The notes beneath the pieces are model-generated. The model did no database searches. It worked only from the letters and a program-made list of their open reading frames with translations, and had not been told where the DNA came from. From Nostoc paludosum FACHB-159 (lineage in GTDB: Bacteria > Cyanobacteriota > Cyanobacteriia > Cyanobacteriales > Nostocaceae): a DNA stretch of 64,000 nucleotides. Of this stretch, positions 58,253 through 64,000 are shown piece by piece. The stretch is from assembly GCF_014698835.1 (NCBI RefSeq), contig NZ_JACJTU010000009.1, forward strand, positions 167,780 through 231,779, in the 5' to 3' direction. The position numbers and the translations under genes were made by a program. How positions within the stretch are numbered: the stretch's first letter is position 1; the number at the start of each line of letters is the position of its first letter.

Positions 58253-58353
58253 GGAAGATGGAGGAATCGTAGCTTGCTTCCCGTAGGGTACCCCTACAGT
58301 TGCCCGTACCCTGGTTTTCAAGACCAGTTGCCGTCCATTCAGCGGCATCTTCC
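58253..58353 (-). tRNA. tRNA-Ser(UGA) with 22-nt T-loop insertion
   Basis: Acceptor GGAAGAT/ATCTTCC and anticodon arm CTGGT CTTGAAA ACCAG with class II variable arm. Instead of TTC the T-loop contains the repeat at 58269-58290, then GATTCCTCC as expected. Confidence 0.88.
58269..58290 (-). repeat. 22-nt repeat inserted in the tRNA-Ser T-loop
   Basis: Reads (plus strand) GTAGCTTGCTTCCCG, a variable base, then AGGGTA. The same 22-mer with one changed base is in tRNA-Tyr and tRNA-Asp of the array. Confidence 0.9.
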
Positions 58354-58360
58354 ATCAGGG

Positions 58361-58434
58361 GCGTCTGACGGGACTCGAACCCGCTCTGACTGGTTCCACA
58401 AACCAGCGCCTCGACCGCTTTGGCTTCAGACACC
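58361..58434 (-). tRNA. tRNA-His(GUG)
   Basis: Anticodon arm CTGGT TTGTGGA ACCAG; T-arm GCGGG TTCGAGT CCCGT; an extra 5' G (G-1) is possible. Confidence 0.92.
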
Positions 58435-58440
58435 ATCAGT

Positions 58441-58513
58441 GGAATCAATGGGAATTGAACCCATAACCTCCTGCTTGCAAGGCAGGCGCTCTAGCCATTT
58501 GAGCTATGACCCC
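58441..58513 (-). tRNA. tRNA-Ala(UGC)
   Basis: Anticodon arm CCTGC CTTGCAA GCAGG; T-arm ATGGG TTCAATT CCCAT; acceptor with two G-U pairs. Confidence 0.92.
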
Positions 58514-58544
58514 ATAAAAATTTAAAATTCAAGACATTTTCAGG

Positions 58545-58618
58545 CAGGAGTGGTAGGACTCGAACCCACAACTTTCGAGGTAGAAGCTCGAAGCTCTATT
58601 CCATTGAGCTACACTCCC
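58545..58618 (-). tRNA. tRNA-Arg(UCU)
   Basis: Anticodon arm TCGAG CTTCTAC CTCGA; T-arm GTGGG TTCGAGT CCTAC; acceptor GGGAGTG/CACTCCT with a terminal G-U. Confidence 0.9.
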
Positions 58619-58627
58619 AAAATTTGG

Positions 58628-58700
58628 TAGTCCTGGCAGGAATTGAACCCGCAACATTCTTCTTGTAAGGAAGACACTCTACCAATTGAGCTACAGGACT
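58628..58700 (-). tRNA. tRNA-Val(UAC)
   Basis: Anticodon arm TCTTC CTTACAA GAAGA; acceptor AGTCCTG/CAGGACT fully paired; T-loop TTCAATT. Confidence 0.93.
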
Positions 58701-58706
58701 ACGCAA

Positions 58707-58777
58707 GCGAGTGGAGGGACTTGAACCCACGCACTGAGTATGGCGTACTCAGATGCTACCAATTACATCACACCCGC
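58707..58777 (-). tRNA. tRNA-Gly(GCC)
   Basis: Anticodon loop ACGCCAT between TGAGT and ACTCA; T-arm GTGGG TTCAAGT CCCTC. Confidence 0.92.
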
Positions 58778-58787
58778 AAGTTTTAGA

Positions 58788-58857
58788 GCGGACGGCGAGA
58801 TTTGAACTCGCACGAAGACGGTGGAAACGTCTCATGCTGCCGTTACATCACACCCGC
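58788..58857 (-). tRNA. tRNA-Gly(UCC)
   Basis: Anticodon arm AGACG TTTCCAC CGTCT; T-arm GCGAG TTCAAAT CTCGC. Confidence 0.92.
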
Positions 58858-58861
58858 ATCA

Positions 58862-58934
58862 AGCTGGTAACAGGAATTGAACCTGCAACCTACTGATTAC
58901 AAGTCAGTTGCTCTGCCAATTGAGCTACACCAGC
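58862..58934 (-). tRNA. tRNA-Thr(UGU)
   Basis: Anticodon arm ACTGA CTTGTAA TCAGT; acceptor GCTGGTG/TACCAGC; T-loop TTCAATT. Confidence 0.92.
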
Positions 58935-58942
58935 ACTAATTT

Positions 58943-59018
58943 TGGTGACGGGAGCAGGAGTCGAACCTGCCGATGTTCAGGTTATGAGCCTGATGAGCCA
59001 CCGTTGCTCCATCCCCGC
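58943..59018 (-). tRNA. tRNA-Met(CAU)-like unit with encoded CCA
   Basis: Anticodon arm TCAGG CTCATAA CCTGA and T-arm GCAGG TTCGACT CCTGC are sound, but the acceptor GCGGGGA/TCCCGTC has two mismatches (positions 2-71 and 3-70). The 3' CCA is in the DNA. CAU could also mean initiator or Ile-lysidine type. Confidence 0.8.
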
Positions 59019-59029
59019 ATACTCACCAA

Positions 59030-59102
59030 TACCCCTGACTGGATTTGAACCAGCAACCTCTTCGTTCTAAGCGAAGCGCCTCTTCCGTTGGGCTACAAGG
59101 GC
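59030..59102 (-). tRNA. tRNA with UAG (Leu) anticodon on a short-variable-loop body
   Basis: Anticodon arm CTTCG CTTAGAA CGAAG gives UAG, reading CUA (Leu), but the variable loop is short, unlike normal class II tRNA-Leu. T-arm GCTGG TTCAAAT CCAGT. Shares body features (TAGCCCAA, GGAAGAGG) with the UAA unit at 59267. Confidence 0.78.
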
Positions 59103-59106
59103 GAAG

Positions 59107-59179
59107 TCTGAGTGGTAGGGATTGAACCTACGACCTGGAGTTCCCAAAACTCCCGCGCTCCCAACTGCGCCACACCCAG
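59107..59179 (-). tRNA. tRNA-Pro(UGG), first copy
   Basis: Anticodon arm GGAGT TTTGGGA ACTCC; acceptor CTGGGTG/CACTCAG; T-loop TTCAATC. Confidence 0.92.
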
Positions 59180-59185
59180 ATATTT

Positions 59186-59262
59186 TGGTACTCTCGACAG
59201 GATTTGAACCTGCGACATCCTGCTCCCAAAGCAGACGCGCTACCAAGCTGCGCTACACCCCG
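59186..59262 (-). tRNA. tRNA-Pro(UGG), second copy, with unpaired acceptor stem and encoded CCA
   Basis: Anticodon arm CTGC TTTGGGA GCAG is sound, but 5' CGGGGTG cannot pair with 3' CGAGAGT beyond two or three bases. CCA is encoded. Possibly a chimera or pseudogene. Confidence 0.72.
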
Positions 59263-59266
59263 TTAG

Positions 59267-59341
59267 TACTCCTGGTGGGAGTCGAACCCACAACGAAACA
59301 GATTTTAAGTCTGCTACCTCTTCCAATTGGGCTACAGGAGC
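59267..59341 (-). tRNA. tRNA with UAA (Leu) anticodon on a short-variable-loop body
   Basis: Anticodon arm GCAGA CTTAAAA TCTGT gives UAA, reading UUA (Leu). Variable region is about five bases, not a long arm. Acceptor GCTCCTG/CAGGAGT pairs; T-arm GTGGG TTCGACT CCCAC. Confidence 0.78.
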
Positions 59342-59349
59342 AAGTTTGA

Positions 59350-59422
59350 CAGCCCCACCAGGACTCGAACCTGGAATCATCGCCTTCAAAGGGCGTTATG
59401 TTGCCAATTACACCACAGGGCT
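59350..59422 (-). tRNA. tRNA-Gln(UUG)
   Basis: Anticodon arm CGCC CTTTGAA GGCG; T-arm CCAGG TTCGAGT CCTGG; acceptor AGCCCTG/TGGGGCT. Confidence 0.9.
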
Positions 59423-59425
59423 TTA

Positions 59426-59498
59426 TTGCCAGGGCAGGGTTTGAACCTGCAACCTCATCGTTCAGAGCGATGTGACTTCCCAATTCGTCCACCCGGCA
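59426..59498 (-). tRNA. tRNA-Gln(CUG)
   Basis: Anticodon arm CATCG CTCTGAA CGATG; acceptor TGCCGGG/CCTGGCA with a G-U; T-loop TTCAAAC. Confidence 0.88.
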
Positions 59499-59504
59499 TT
59501 AAAG

Positions 59505-59537
59505 AATTCGTAGTTCGTAATTCGTAATTCGTAATTA
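59505..59537. repeat. tandem (ATTCGTA)n, left flank of a tRNA-like fragment
   Basis: Four or so heptamer units. Their inverse stands at 59611-59645, so the fragment between is enclosed by an inverted repeat. Confidence 0.85.
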
Positions 59538-59542
59538 TGTTT

Positions 59543-59610
59543 TGTGACAGGGATTTAAACCCCGACTAACATACAAGCCGTTTATAGAAACCTGGGTATC
59601 AACCCCTATT
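59543..59610 (-). pseudogene. degenerate tRNA-like fragment
   Basis: The T-arm CGGGG TTTAAAT CCCTG is recognisable on the minus strand, but no 5' acceptor partner or usable anticodon arm can be drawn. It is enclosed by inverted heptamer repeats. Confidence 0.5.
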
Positions 59611-59645
59611 TAATTACGAATTACGAATTAGTAATTACGAATTAT
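59611..59645. repeat. tandem (TACGAAT)n, right flank of the tRNA-like fragment
   Basis: Inverse of the unit at 59505-59537. Confidence 0.85.
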
Positions 59646-59651
59646 GATTGG

Positions 59652-59723
<72 letters not shown>

Positions 59724-59729
59724 ACGAAG

Positions 59730-59804
59730 CCCCCCAGGTCGGAATCGAACCGACGACCTCCTGTTTTTCAAACAGGCGCTAACTACCAACTGAGCTACCA
59801 GGGG
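59730..59804 (-). tRNA. tRNA-Phe(GAA)
   Basis: Anticodon arm CCTGT TTGAAAA ACAGG; T-arm GTCGG TTCGATT CCGAC. The D-loop is two bases longer than usual. Confidence 0.9.
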
Positions 59805-59811
59805 ATAAGGA

Positions 59812-59878
59812 GGAGAGATGGATTTTACCCAGTGGACTGGTTTAATTCAACTCGAATCAGCCACTCCATCATCTCTCC
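59812..59878 (-). pseudogene. degenerate tRNA unit
   Basis: Acceptor GGAGAGA/TCTCTCC pairs perfectly, but the T-loop has lost TTC (GGGTAAAATCC) and no standard anticodon arm can be drawn. It probably descends from a Ser- or Leu-type tRNA. Confidence 0.55.
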
Positions 59879-59885
59879 CATGTAA

Positions 59886-59960
59886 CGAGAGTGGAGGGAT
59901 TTGAACCCTCATGTCTTCAGTTTCGTAGACTGAGATGTTATCCAGTTACACCACACTCTC
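59886..59960 (-). tRNA. tRNA-Arg(ACG)
   Basis: Anticodon arm TCAGT CTACGAA ACTGA (A34 expected to become inosine); acceptor GAGAGTG/CACTCTC. Confidence 0.92.
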
Positions 59961-59964
59961 AAGG

Positions 59965-60054
59965 CGGAGAGGACAGGATTTGAACCTGCGACGGACATTA
60001 ACTATCCGCTTCCTCTTAGCAGGAGGACGCTTTGAGCCACTCAGCCACCTCTCC
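59965..60054 (-). tRNA. tRNA-Ser(GCU), array copy
   Basis: Class II, acceptor GGAGAGG/CCTCTCC, anticodon arm TCCTC CTGCTAA GAGGA. Redundant with the housekeeping gene at 52212-52303. Confidence 0.92.
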
Positions 60055-60058
60055 ACAG

Positions 60059-60160
60059 TGGGTCGAGCAGGATTTGTAGCTTGCTTCCCGCAGGGTATCT
60101 GCGTGCAAAATAGAACAGTTTTACAGACTGTCGCCTTCAACCAGACTCGGCCATCGACCC
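60059..60160 (-). tRNA. tRNA-Tyr(GUA) with 22-nt T-loop insertion
   Basis: Acceptor GGGTCGA/TCGACCC, anticodon arm ACAGT CTGTAAA ACTGT, class II variable arm. The TTC of the T-loop is replaced by the 22-nt repeat at 60076-60097, then AAATCCTGC. Confidence 0.87.
60076..60097 (-). repeat. 22-nt repeat inserted in the tRNA-Tyr T-loop
   Basis: Same 22-mer as in tRNA-Ser and tRNA-Asp, with C at the variable base (CCCGCAGGG on the plus strand). Confidence 0.9.
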
Positions 60161-60167
60161 CTAATGA

Positions 60168-60240
60168 TTCCCCTGACGGGATTTGAACCCGCAATCTCTG
60201 GTTTGAAAGAACAGCGACTTAACCATTCGTCCACAGGGGC
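60168..60240 (-). tRNA. tRNA-Glu(UUC)
   Basis: Anticodon loop CTTTCAA in a stem with one T-C mismatch (CTGTT/ACCAG); 1-72 is G-A; T-arm GCGGG TTCAAAT CCCGT. Confidence 0.8.
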
Positions 60241-60298
60241 ATGATTAATCAAACAATTGGCAGTTTAATTGCGAATTGCAACTTGCGAATTAATTTGA

Positions 60299-60370
60299 CG
60301 CAGGGACTAGGATTTGAACCCAGAACATCGGATTTGGAGTCACGAGGTGTTACCGTTACACCATCCCTGC
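60299..60370 (-). tRNA. tRNA-Trp(CCA) with a bulged anticodon stem
   Basis: Loop CTCCAAA gives CCA. The stem TCG-T-GA/TCCGA has one extra T bulged out. Acceptor GCAGGGA/TCCCTGC pairs fully. Confidence 0.78.
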
Positions 60371-60372
60371 AT

Positions 60373-60447
60373 TGGTAGCAGTGGCGGGATTTGCACCCGC
60401 ATCGACCCGGTTATGAGCCAGGGGCTTTACCGTTAAGCTACACTGCG
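60373..60447 (-). tRNA. tRNA-Met(CAU) with encoded CCA
   Basis: Anticodon arm CCTGG CTCATAA CCGGG; T-loop TGCAAAT; acceptor CGCAGTG/CACTGCT with a 1-72 mismatch. CCA is encoded. Confidence 0.82.
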
Positions 60448-60454
60448 ACACCAA

Positions 60455-60527
60455 AGGCTGAGGTGAGATTTGAACTCACGATGTCGGTTTTGCAGACCAA
60501 TGCCTTCAACCACTTGGCTACTCAGCC
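60455..60527 (-). tRNA. tRNA-Cys(GCA)
   Basis: Anticodon arm TTGGT CTGCAAA ACCGA; acceptor GGCTGAG/CTCAGCC; T-arm GTGAG TTCAAAT CTCAC. Confidence 0.92.
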
Positions 60528-60533
60528 GTTTGG

Positions 60534-60607
60534 GAGTCCCGACGAGATTTGCACTCGCAATCTTCAGTTTGAGATACTGACGGCTTCAACTATTCGCCTA
60601 CGGGACT
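60534..60607 (-). tRNA. tRNA-Glu(CUC)
   Basis: Anticodon arm TCAGT ATCTCAA ACTGA; acceptor AGTCCCG/CGGGACT; the T-loop is TGCAAAT instead of TTC-type. Confidence 0.82.
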
Positions 60608-60611
60608 TCAA

Positions 60612-60704
60612 CCAGGGTGACGGGACTTGTAGCTTGCTTCCCGAAGGGTACCCGCAACATTTCCGCAGACAACGGAACGCTCTAGCCAATTGAGCTACAC
60701 CCCG
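60612..60704 (-). tRNA. tRNA-Asp(GUC), first unit of the array, with 22-nt T-loop insertion
   Basis: Acceptor CGGGGTG/CACCCTG, anticodon arm TTCCG TTGTCTG CGGAA. T-stem GCGGG/CCCGT is intact but the loop carries the 22-nt repeat (60629-60650) in place of TTC. Confidence 0.88.
60629..60650 (-). repeat. 22-nt repeat inserted in the tRNA-Asp T-loop
   Basis: Same element, with A at the variable base (CCCGAAGGG on the plus strand). Confidence 0.9.
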
Positions 60705-60718
60705 ATTTTTGGGAATCT

Positions 60719-60746
60719 GTGCCTAAAACTTGAGGTTTTTAGGCAC
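60719..60746. other. perfect 10-bp hairpin 14 bp upstream of the first array tRNA
   Basis: GTGCCTAAAA (60719-60728) pairs with TTTTAGGCAC (60737-60746) around an 8-nt loop. In the array transcript it lies in the leader just before tRNA-Asp and could be a processing or attenuation element. Confidence 0.7.
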
Positions 60747-61062
60747 ATATTTTGTTGGTGAACTTGCCCATTTCTTATTCAGTTTTCAAGGTTCAGAAAA
60801 ATTATTTTTTTGTGTTACAAACTGTTAGGAAAACAACGGAAATTCTAGGTAGTAAACCTGTTGTATATTCCTGATGTATTCCGTGGTTTTAATGAGTGCA
60901 AAGTTAGAACTTTTTTCGTTTGTTGCCTCTACTTCCGATGGTTTGCAAGTAGCAGCAGCTTTGTTATTTGGAGACTTTGGTTTATTCCAACGCCTGTCCT
61001 GGAGTTGTATGTAGAACATGACTTTGACCTTTGCGAAGCTTGTCTTTTGCTTCACTACATTT

Positions 61063-61092
61063 ATACTACATAATACTACAAGAGAGTGTCAA
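61063..61092 (-). promoter_or_regulatory. predicted housekeeping promoter for the tRNA array
   Basis: On the minus strand TTGACA (61092-61087), an 18-bp spacer and TAGTAT (61068-61063) form a near-consensus sigma-70-type promoter. Transcription would start near 61056, about 350 nt upstream of the first tRNA. Confidence 0.6.
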
Positions 61093-61377
61093 GGGGTTTC
61101 AGAAAAATTTTTTGAAATTGGCTATAAGAGCTTTTGTGCTTAGGTTTTAACTTACTAAATGCTCTAAAAAGCCACACTACAACTGATAATTGGATGAGCT
61201 TAAAAGAGAATTCACCAATTCAGCAGTGCTTGAAGTGAAGATTTAGAACTGCCACCCAGAAGCACCACCTTGATTCTGAATTCTGACTCCTGAATTCTTT
61301 GTTCTGAAAAACTCCATCGGTACGTTTTGCTCGGTATGATATTTAATCTGCAAGCATTTACCCAATAGAAACGAGCT

Positions 61378-62466
61378 ATGACCCAGAACTACCGCATTAC
61401 CCTACTCCCCGGCGATGGCATTGGCCCTGAAATTATGGCAGTGGCGGTAGATGTGCTGAAAGTTGTAGGGAAGAAATTTGATATTCAGTTTGAATTTCAA
61501 GAAGCCCTCATCGGTGGTGCAGCAATTGACGCTACGGGAGAACCTTTGCCTTCTGCGACTTTAGATACTTGCCGTAATAGCGATGCTGTATTACTCGCTG
61601 CTATTGGTGGTTACAAGTGGGATTCTCTTCCATCGAATTTACGCCCAGAGGCAGGCTTGTTAGGCCTACGCGCGGGTTTGGGGCTATTTGCCAATTTACG
61701 CCCAGCGAAAATTCTGCCCCAGCTAATCGATGCTTCGACTTTGAAGCGAGAAGTCGTGGAAGGTGTCGATATTATGGTGGTGCGAGAACTCACTGGTGGA
61801 ATTTATTTCGGTAAACCGAAGGGGATTTTTGCTACCGAAACTGGTGAAAAACGTGGTGTAAATACGATGGTTTACACTGAATCAGAAATCGATCGCATTG
61901 GACGAGTCGCTTTTGAAGCAGCCCGCAAACGCAGCGGCAAACTATGTTCAGTGGATAAAGCTAATGTATTAGAAGTATCTCAGCTGTGGCGCGATCGCAT
62001 TACCCAACTTTCCCAAGAATATCCAGACATCGAACTGTCTCATCTTTATGTAGATAATGCTGCTATGCAGTTGCTACGCGCTCCCAAGCAATTCGATACC
62101 ATTGTTACTGGCAATTTGTTTGGTGATATTCTCTCTGATGCTGCTGCCATGCTCACAGGCAGTATTGGGATGTTGCCTTCCGCTAGTTTGGGCGCCCAGG
62201 GGCCTGGTGTATTTGAACCAGTTCATGGTTCCGCCCCAGATATTGCCGGACAAGATAAGGCAAATCCTTTAGCACAAGTTTTGAGTGTGGCGATGATGTT
62301 ACGCTACGGTTTAAATCAGCCAGAAGCCGCAGACAGTATAGAAAAAGCCGTACTACAAGTTTTAGAACAAGGCGATCGCACTGGGGATATAATTTCACCT
62401 GGAAAAAATCTTTTAGGTTGCCGTGCTATGGGCAATGCGCTGATTTTAGCTCTGGAAGCTCAATAA
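61378..62466 (+). CDS. leuB: 3-isopropylmalate dehydrogenase
   Basis: 362 aa, standard length. [12 protein letters not shown] is the N-terminus of the family; [13 protein letters not shown] the substrate region; [13 protein letters not shown] and [28 protein letters not shown] the catalytic and metal-binding Asp residues; and [15 protein letters not shown] the NAD-binding part. It performs the third step of leucine biosynthesis in the cytoplasm. Other leu genes are not adjacent. Confidence 0.97.
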   Translation: MTQNYRITLLPGDGIGPEIMAVAVDVLKVVGKKFDIQFEFQEALIGGAAIDATGEPLPSATLDTCRNSDAVLLAAIGGYKWDSLPSNLRPEAGLLGLRAGLGLFANLRPAKILPQLIDASTLKREVVEGVDIMVVRELTGGIYFGKPKGIFATETGEKRGVNTMVYTESEIDRIGRVAFEAARKRSGKLCSVDKANVLEVSQLWRDRITQLSQEYPDIELSHLYVDNAAMQLLRAPKQFDTIVTGNLFGDILSDAAAMLTGSIGMLPSASLGAQGPGVFEPVHGSAPDIAGQDKANPLAQVLSVAMMLRYGLNQPEAADSIEKAVLQVLEQGDRTGDIISPGKNLLGCRAMGNALILALEAQ

Positions 62467-62556
62467 TTTCATAATTCAACCTGGGCAATTTGGCAACCTT
62501 TACCATAAGTTTCGGGTAGACTAGAGAGAAATCTAGCAATCAAATAACAGTCGATA

Positions 62557-62817
62557 GTGTACGCATTACGACAAGGCCAAACAAATTTTACAGTTCCAAA
62601 GAACCAGCCCCCTTTGATTGATACCGCCGTAATCAGAGCCGCTGGGCAGATCTACTATACTCACTGTGAAGTACACCCCGAAATAGCTGGGCAACCTTCC
62701 GGTGTAGCAATTAATCGTGTAACTCATCGAGGTAAGGTTATTTTTACTAACCAACCAGTTCTCTTACCTCAAGAGTGCTTTGTGCCCTTAAGTCAAATTG
62801 AATCGCACATGTATTAG
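62557..62817 (+). CDS. small conserved cyanobacterial protein, 86 aa
   Basis: GTG start at 62557. MYALRQGQTNFTVPKNQPPL is followed by YYTHCEVHPEIAGQPSGVAI and VIFTNQPVLLPQECFVPLSQ. I know the family only as a conserved hypothetical protein. It has no membrane segment; one His and two Cys might bind metal. No good ribosome site is visible. Lies 90 bp after leuB on the same strand. Confidence 0.68.
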   Translation: MYALRQGQTNFTVPKNQPPLIDTAVIRAAGQIYYTHCEVHPEIAGQPSGVAINRVTHRGKVIFTNQPVLLPQECFVPLSQIESHMY

Positions 62818-62840
62818 ACGCGATTAATCGCGTCTGTACA

Positions 62841-62875
62841 ATGGTCATTAGTCATTAGTCATTGGTCATTGGTCA
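62841..62875. repeat. tandem heptamers (GTCATTA/GTCATTG)n
   Basis: About five units between two same-strand genes; related ATGACAAA fragments follow up to 63030. Confidence 0.8.
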
Positions 62876-63033
62876 AAAAAGAAGGACAAACGTCATTAGC
62901 CCTCGACAAAGGGCAAATGACAAACGATAAATGACAAAGAGAGAAGTCTGAGTGTCGGCTATCCTTTGGGTTCTCCGAAGGAGTACTGGCGAACAGAACT
63001 TCAACAGACAAATGACAAAGGACAAATGACTAT

Positions 63034-63855
63034 ATGGACATTTTGTTCGCCGTCGTGGCGAGTGTAATTGTCTTTGCTTTGGGTGCATCTGTTGGCAGTT
63101 TTATCAATGTTGTTGTTTATCGGCTACCTGCTGGGTTGTCAATTCTTTGGCCGCCTTCTCGTTGTCCGCATTGCTTAAACCAGCTAAAAGCTTACGACAA
63201 CGTACCAGTCTTCGGCTGGATCTCCTTAAGAGGGCGATGTCGATATTGCAAAAGCAAAATTTCTGTCCGTTATCCTGTGGTAGAAGGGCTAACGGCAATA
63301 ATTTTTTTAATCGTTTTTTTAGTATTTAAAGCTTCGACTTTAACAATAGGCTATTGGGCTTTTTGCAGTTGGTTGTTAGCGCTATCGCTGATTGACCTGG
63401 ATACAATGACGCTACCCAATGCACTTACTCAGTCGGGTTTAGTGGTGGGCATTTTATTTCAAATGGTAGTTGGTTTTTTACCAGAGGCTAGTTATGTAGC
63501 ACTGGTAAATCATTTGATGATGGGGATAGTTGGTGCAGTGTTGGGCTTATGGCTATTTGATGCGATCGCCATATTAGGTTCAATTGCCTTCGGTAAAACT
63601 GCGATGGGTGCGGGTGATGCCAAGTTAGCAGCAATGATGGGAGCCTGGTTAGGGTGGAAATATTTGCTGTTGGCTACTTTTGTTGGCTGTGCGCTAGGAG
63701 CGTTAGTAGGTAGCGGTGTAATAGTGCGATCGCGCCACAAATTCGGACAAAAGATGCCTTTCGGGCCTTTTCTCGCCTTAGGGTCTGTAATTACTGTATT
63801 TGTTGGCGAAATTATTTTGTCTAGCTACCTACGGTTATTTTTTCCAGCGTCTTGA
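63034..63855 (+). CDS. pilD: type IV prepilin peptidase / N-methyltransferase
   Basis: 273 aa with about seven membrane segments. The cytoplasmic zinc-type cysteines are CPHCLNQL and CRYCKSKI (two CxxC). [16 protein letters not shown] is the family N-terminus. The aspartyl protease residues are in [12 protein letters not shown] and the GxGD motif [10 protein letters not shown]. It cleaves and methylates type IV pilins for motility and natural competence. It ends just before the G-rich repeat at the window edge. Confidence 0.95.
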   Translation: MDILFAVVASVIVFALGASVGSFINVVVYRLPAGLSILWPPSRCPHCLNQLKAYDNVPVFGWISLRGRCRYCKSKISVRYPVVEGLTAIIFLIVFLVFKASTLTIGYWAFCSWLLALSLIDLDTMTLPNALTQSGLVVGILFQMVVGFLPEASYVALVNHLMMGIVGAVLGLWLFDAIAILGSIAFGKTAMGAGDAKLAAMMGAWLGWKYLLLATFVGCALGALVGSGVIVRSRHKFGQKMPFGPFLALGSVITVFVGEIILSSYLRLFFPAS

Positions 63856-63876
63856 ATAGGGACTAGGGAGATAGGG

Positions 63877-64000
63877 AAGTGTGGGGAGTGTGGGGAGTGT
63901 GGGGAGTGTGGGGAGTGTGGGGAGAGAGGGGAGTGTGGGGAGAGAGGGGAGTGTGGGGAGAGAGGGGAGTGTGGGGAGAGAGGGGAGTGTGGGGAGTGTG
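63877..64000. repeat. G-rich tandem array (GGGGAGTGT/GGGGAGAGA), cut by the window edge
   Basis: The same units as the left half of the array at 39955-40190. The inverted C-rich half, if present, lies beyond the window. Confidence 0.92.

Larger units (their letters stand above)
60705..61377. other. 673-bp leader of the tRNA array and spacer to leuB
   Basis: Holds the hairpin at 60719-60746 and a promoter at 61063-61092, both for the minus-strand array. The short open frames on both strands between 60825 and 61073 lack protein-like composition. The last 280 bp before leuB show no boxes I could assign. Confidence 0.5.

Noticed and set aside
60825..61073. Two opposite open frames of 70-76 codons upstream of the array
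   Set aside because: Composition is not protein-like, and the minus-strand frame would begin at the predicted transcription start.

Overview
The window looks like the chromosome of a filamentous, heterocyst-type cyanobacterium (Nostoc/Anabaena/Calothrix group). The evidence is the density of the HIP1 octamer GCGATCGC, many tandem heptamer repeats (STRRs), the crtP-crtB pair, light-dependent protochlorophyllide reductase, DUF39 homocysteine protein, and a long tRNA array of the type known in these organisms. This taxonomic call is inference from gene content and repeats.

Layout. 1-1583 (-) is the N-terminal part of a degenerate sigma-54-type AAA+ regulator fused to a membrane 4Fe-4S module. 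1868-3700 holds a small ORF, a fructose-6-phosphate aldolase/transaldolase-like enzyme and a repeat-rich spacer. 3705-13573 (+) is an accessory island of co-directional genes: two small proteins and a Nal1-like trypsin-fold protease that all share one small domain, a metallophosphoesterase-SIR2 fusion, a giant protein with two P-loop STAND NTPase modules and 14 WD40 repeats, a YbaK-cyclodipeptide-synthase fusion, and a small membrane protein. It resembles STAND-type biological conflict (defence) systems and is the best candidate here for an undescribed system.

13838-16914 (+) is a tight operon: PRC-barrel protein, PRPP synthetase-like enzyme, phosphoribosyltransferase and alpha/beta hydrolase. 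17096-29282 is mixed: a WD40 protein, atypical SDR, Rieske oxygenase, YjbQ, aminotransferase, RRM protein, an RHH protein beside a truncated TIR gene, a radical-copper-oxidase-like protein with a Tat-exported partner, and a Uma2 nuclease. 29611-43464 carries FtsH, DUF1614, an AI-2E-type transporter, a HsdR-N-like protein, a SLATT membrane protein, the DUF39 protein, a TPR protein, a GDT1/Mnx-type transporter and a large ELWxxDGT-repeat RTX-like protein. 44120-57896 holds por, a TIR-pterin-dehydratase fusion, sdhA, an outer-membrane-like secreted protein, an amino-acid ABC binding lipoprotein, a housekeeping tRNA-Ser, crtB-crtP, a PhyH-like oxygenase and nagZ.

58025-60704 (-) is a long tRNA array of about 30 tRNA-like units. 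Three (Ser-UGA, Tyr-GUA, Asp-GUC) carry the same 22-nt repeat in the T-loop, two have Leu anticodons on short-variable-loop bodies, and several have mispaired stems. A near-consensus promoter (TTGACA-18-TAGTAT) lies about 360 bp upstream of the first unit. 61378-64000 (+) has leuB, a small conserved protein, a prepilin peptidase and the edge of a G-rich STRR.

All function calls come from reading motifs by eye; no database search was run.
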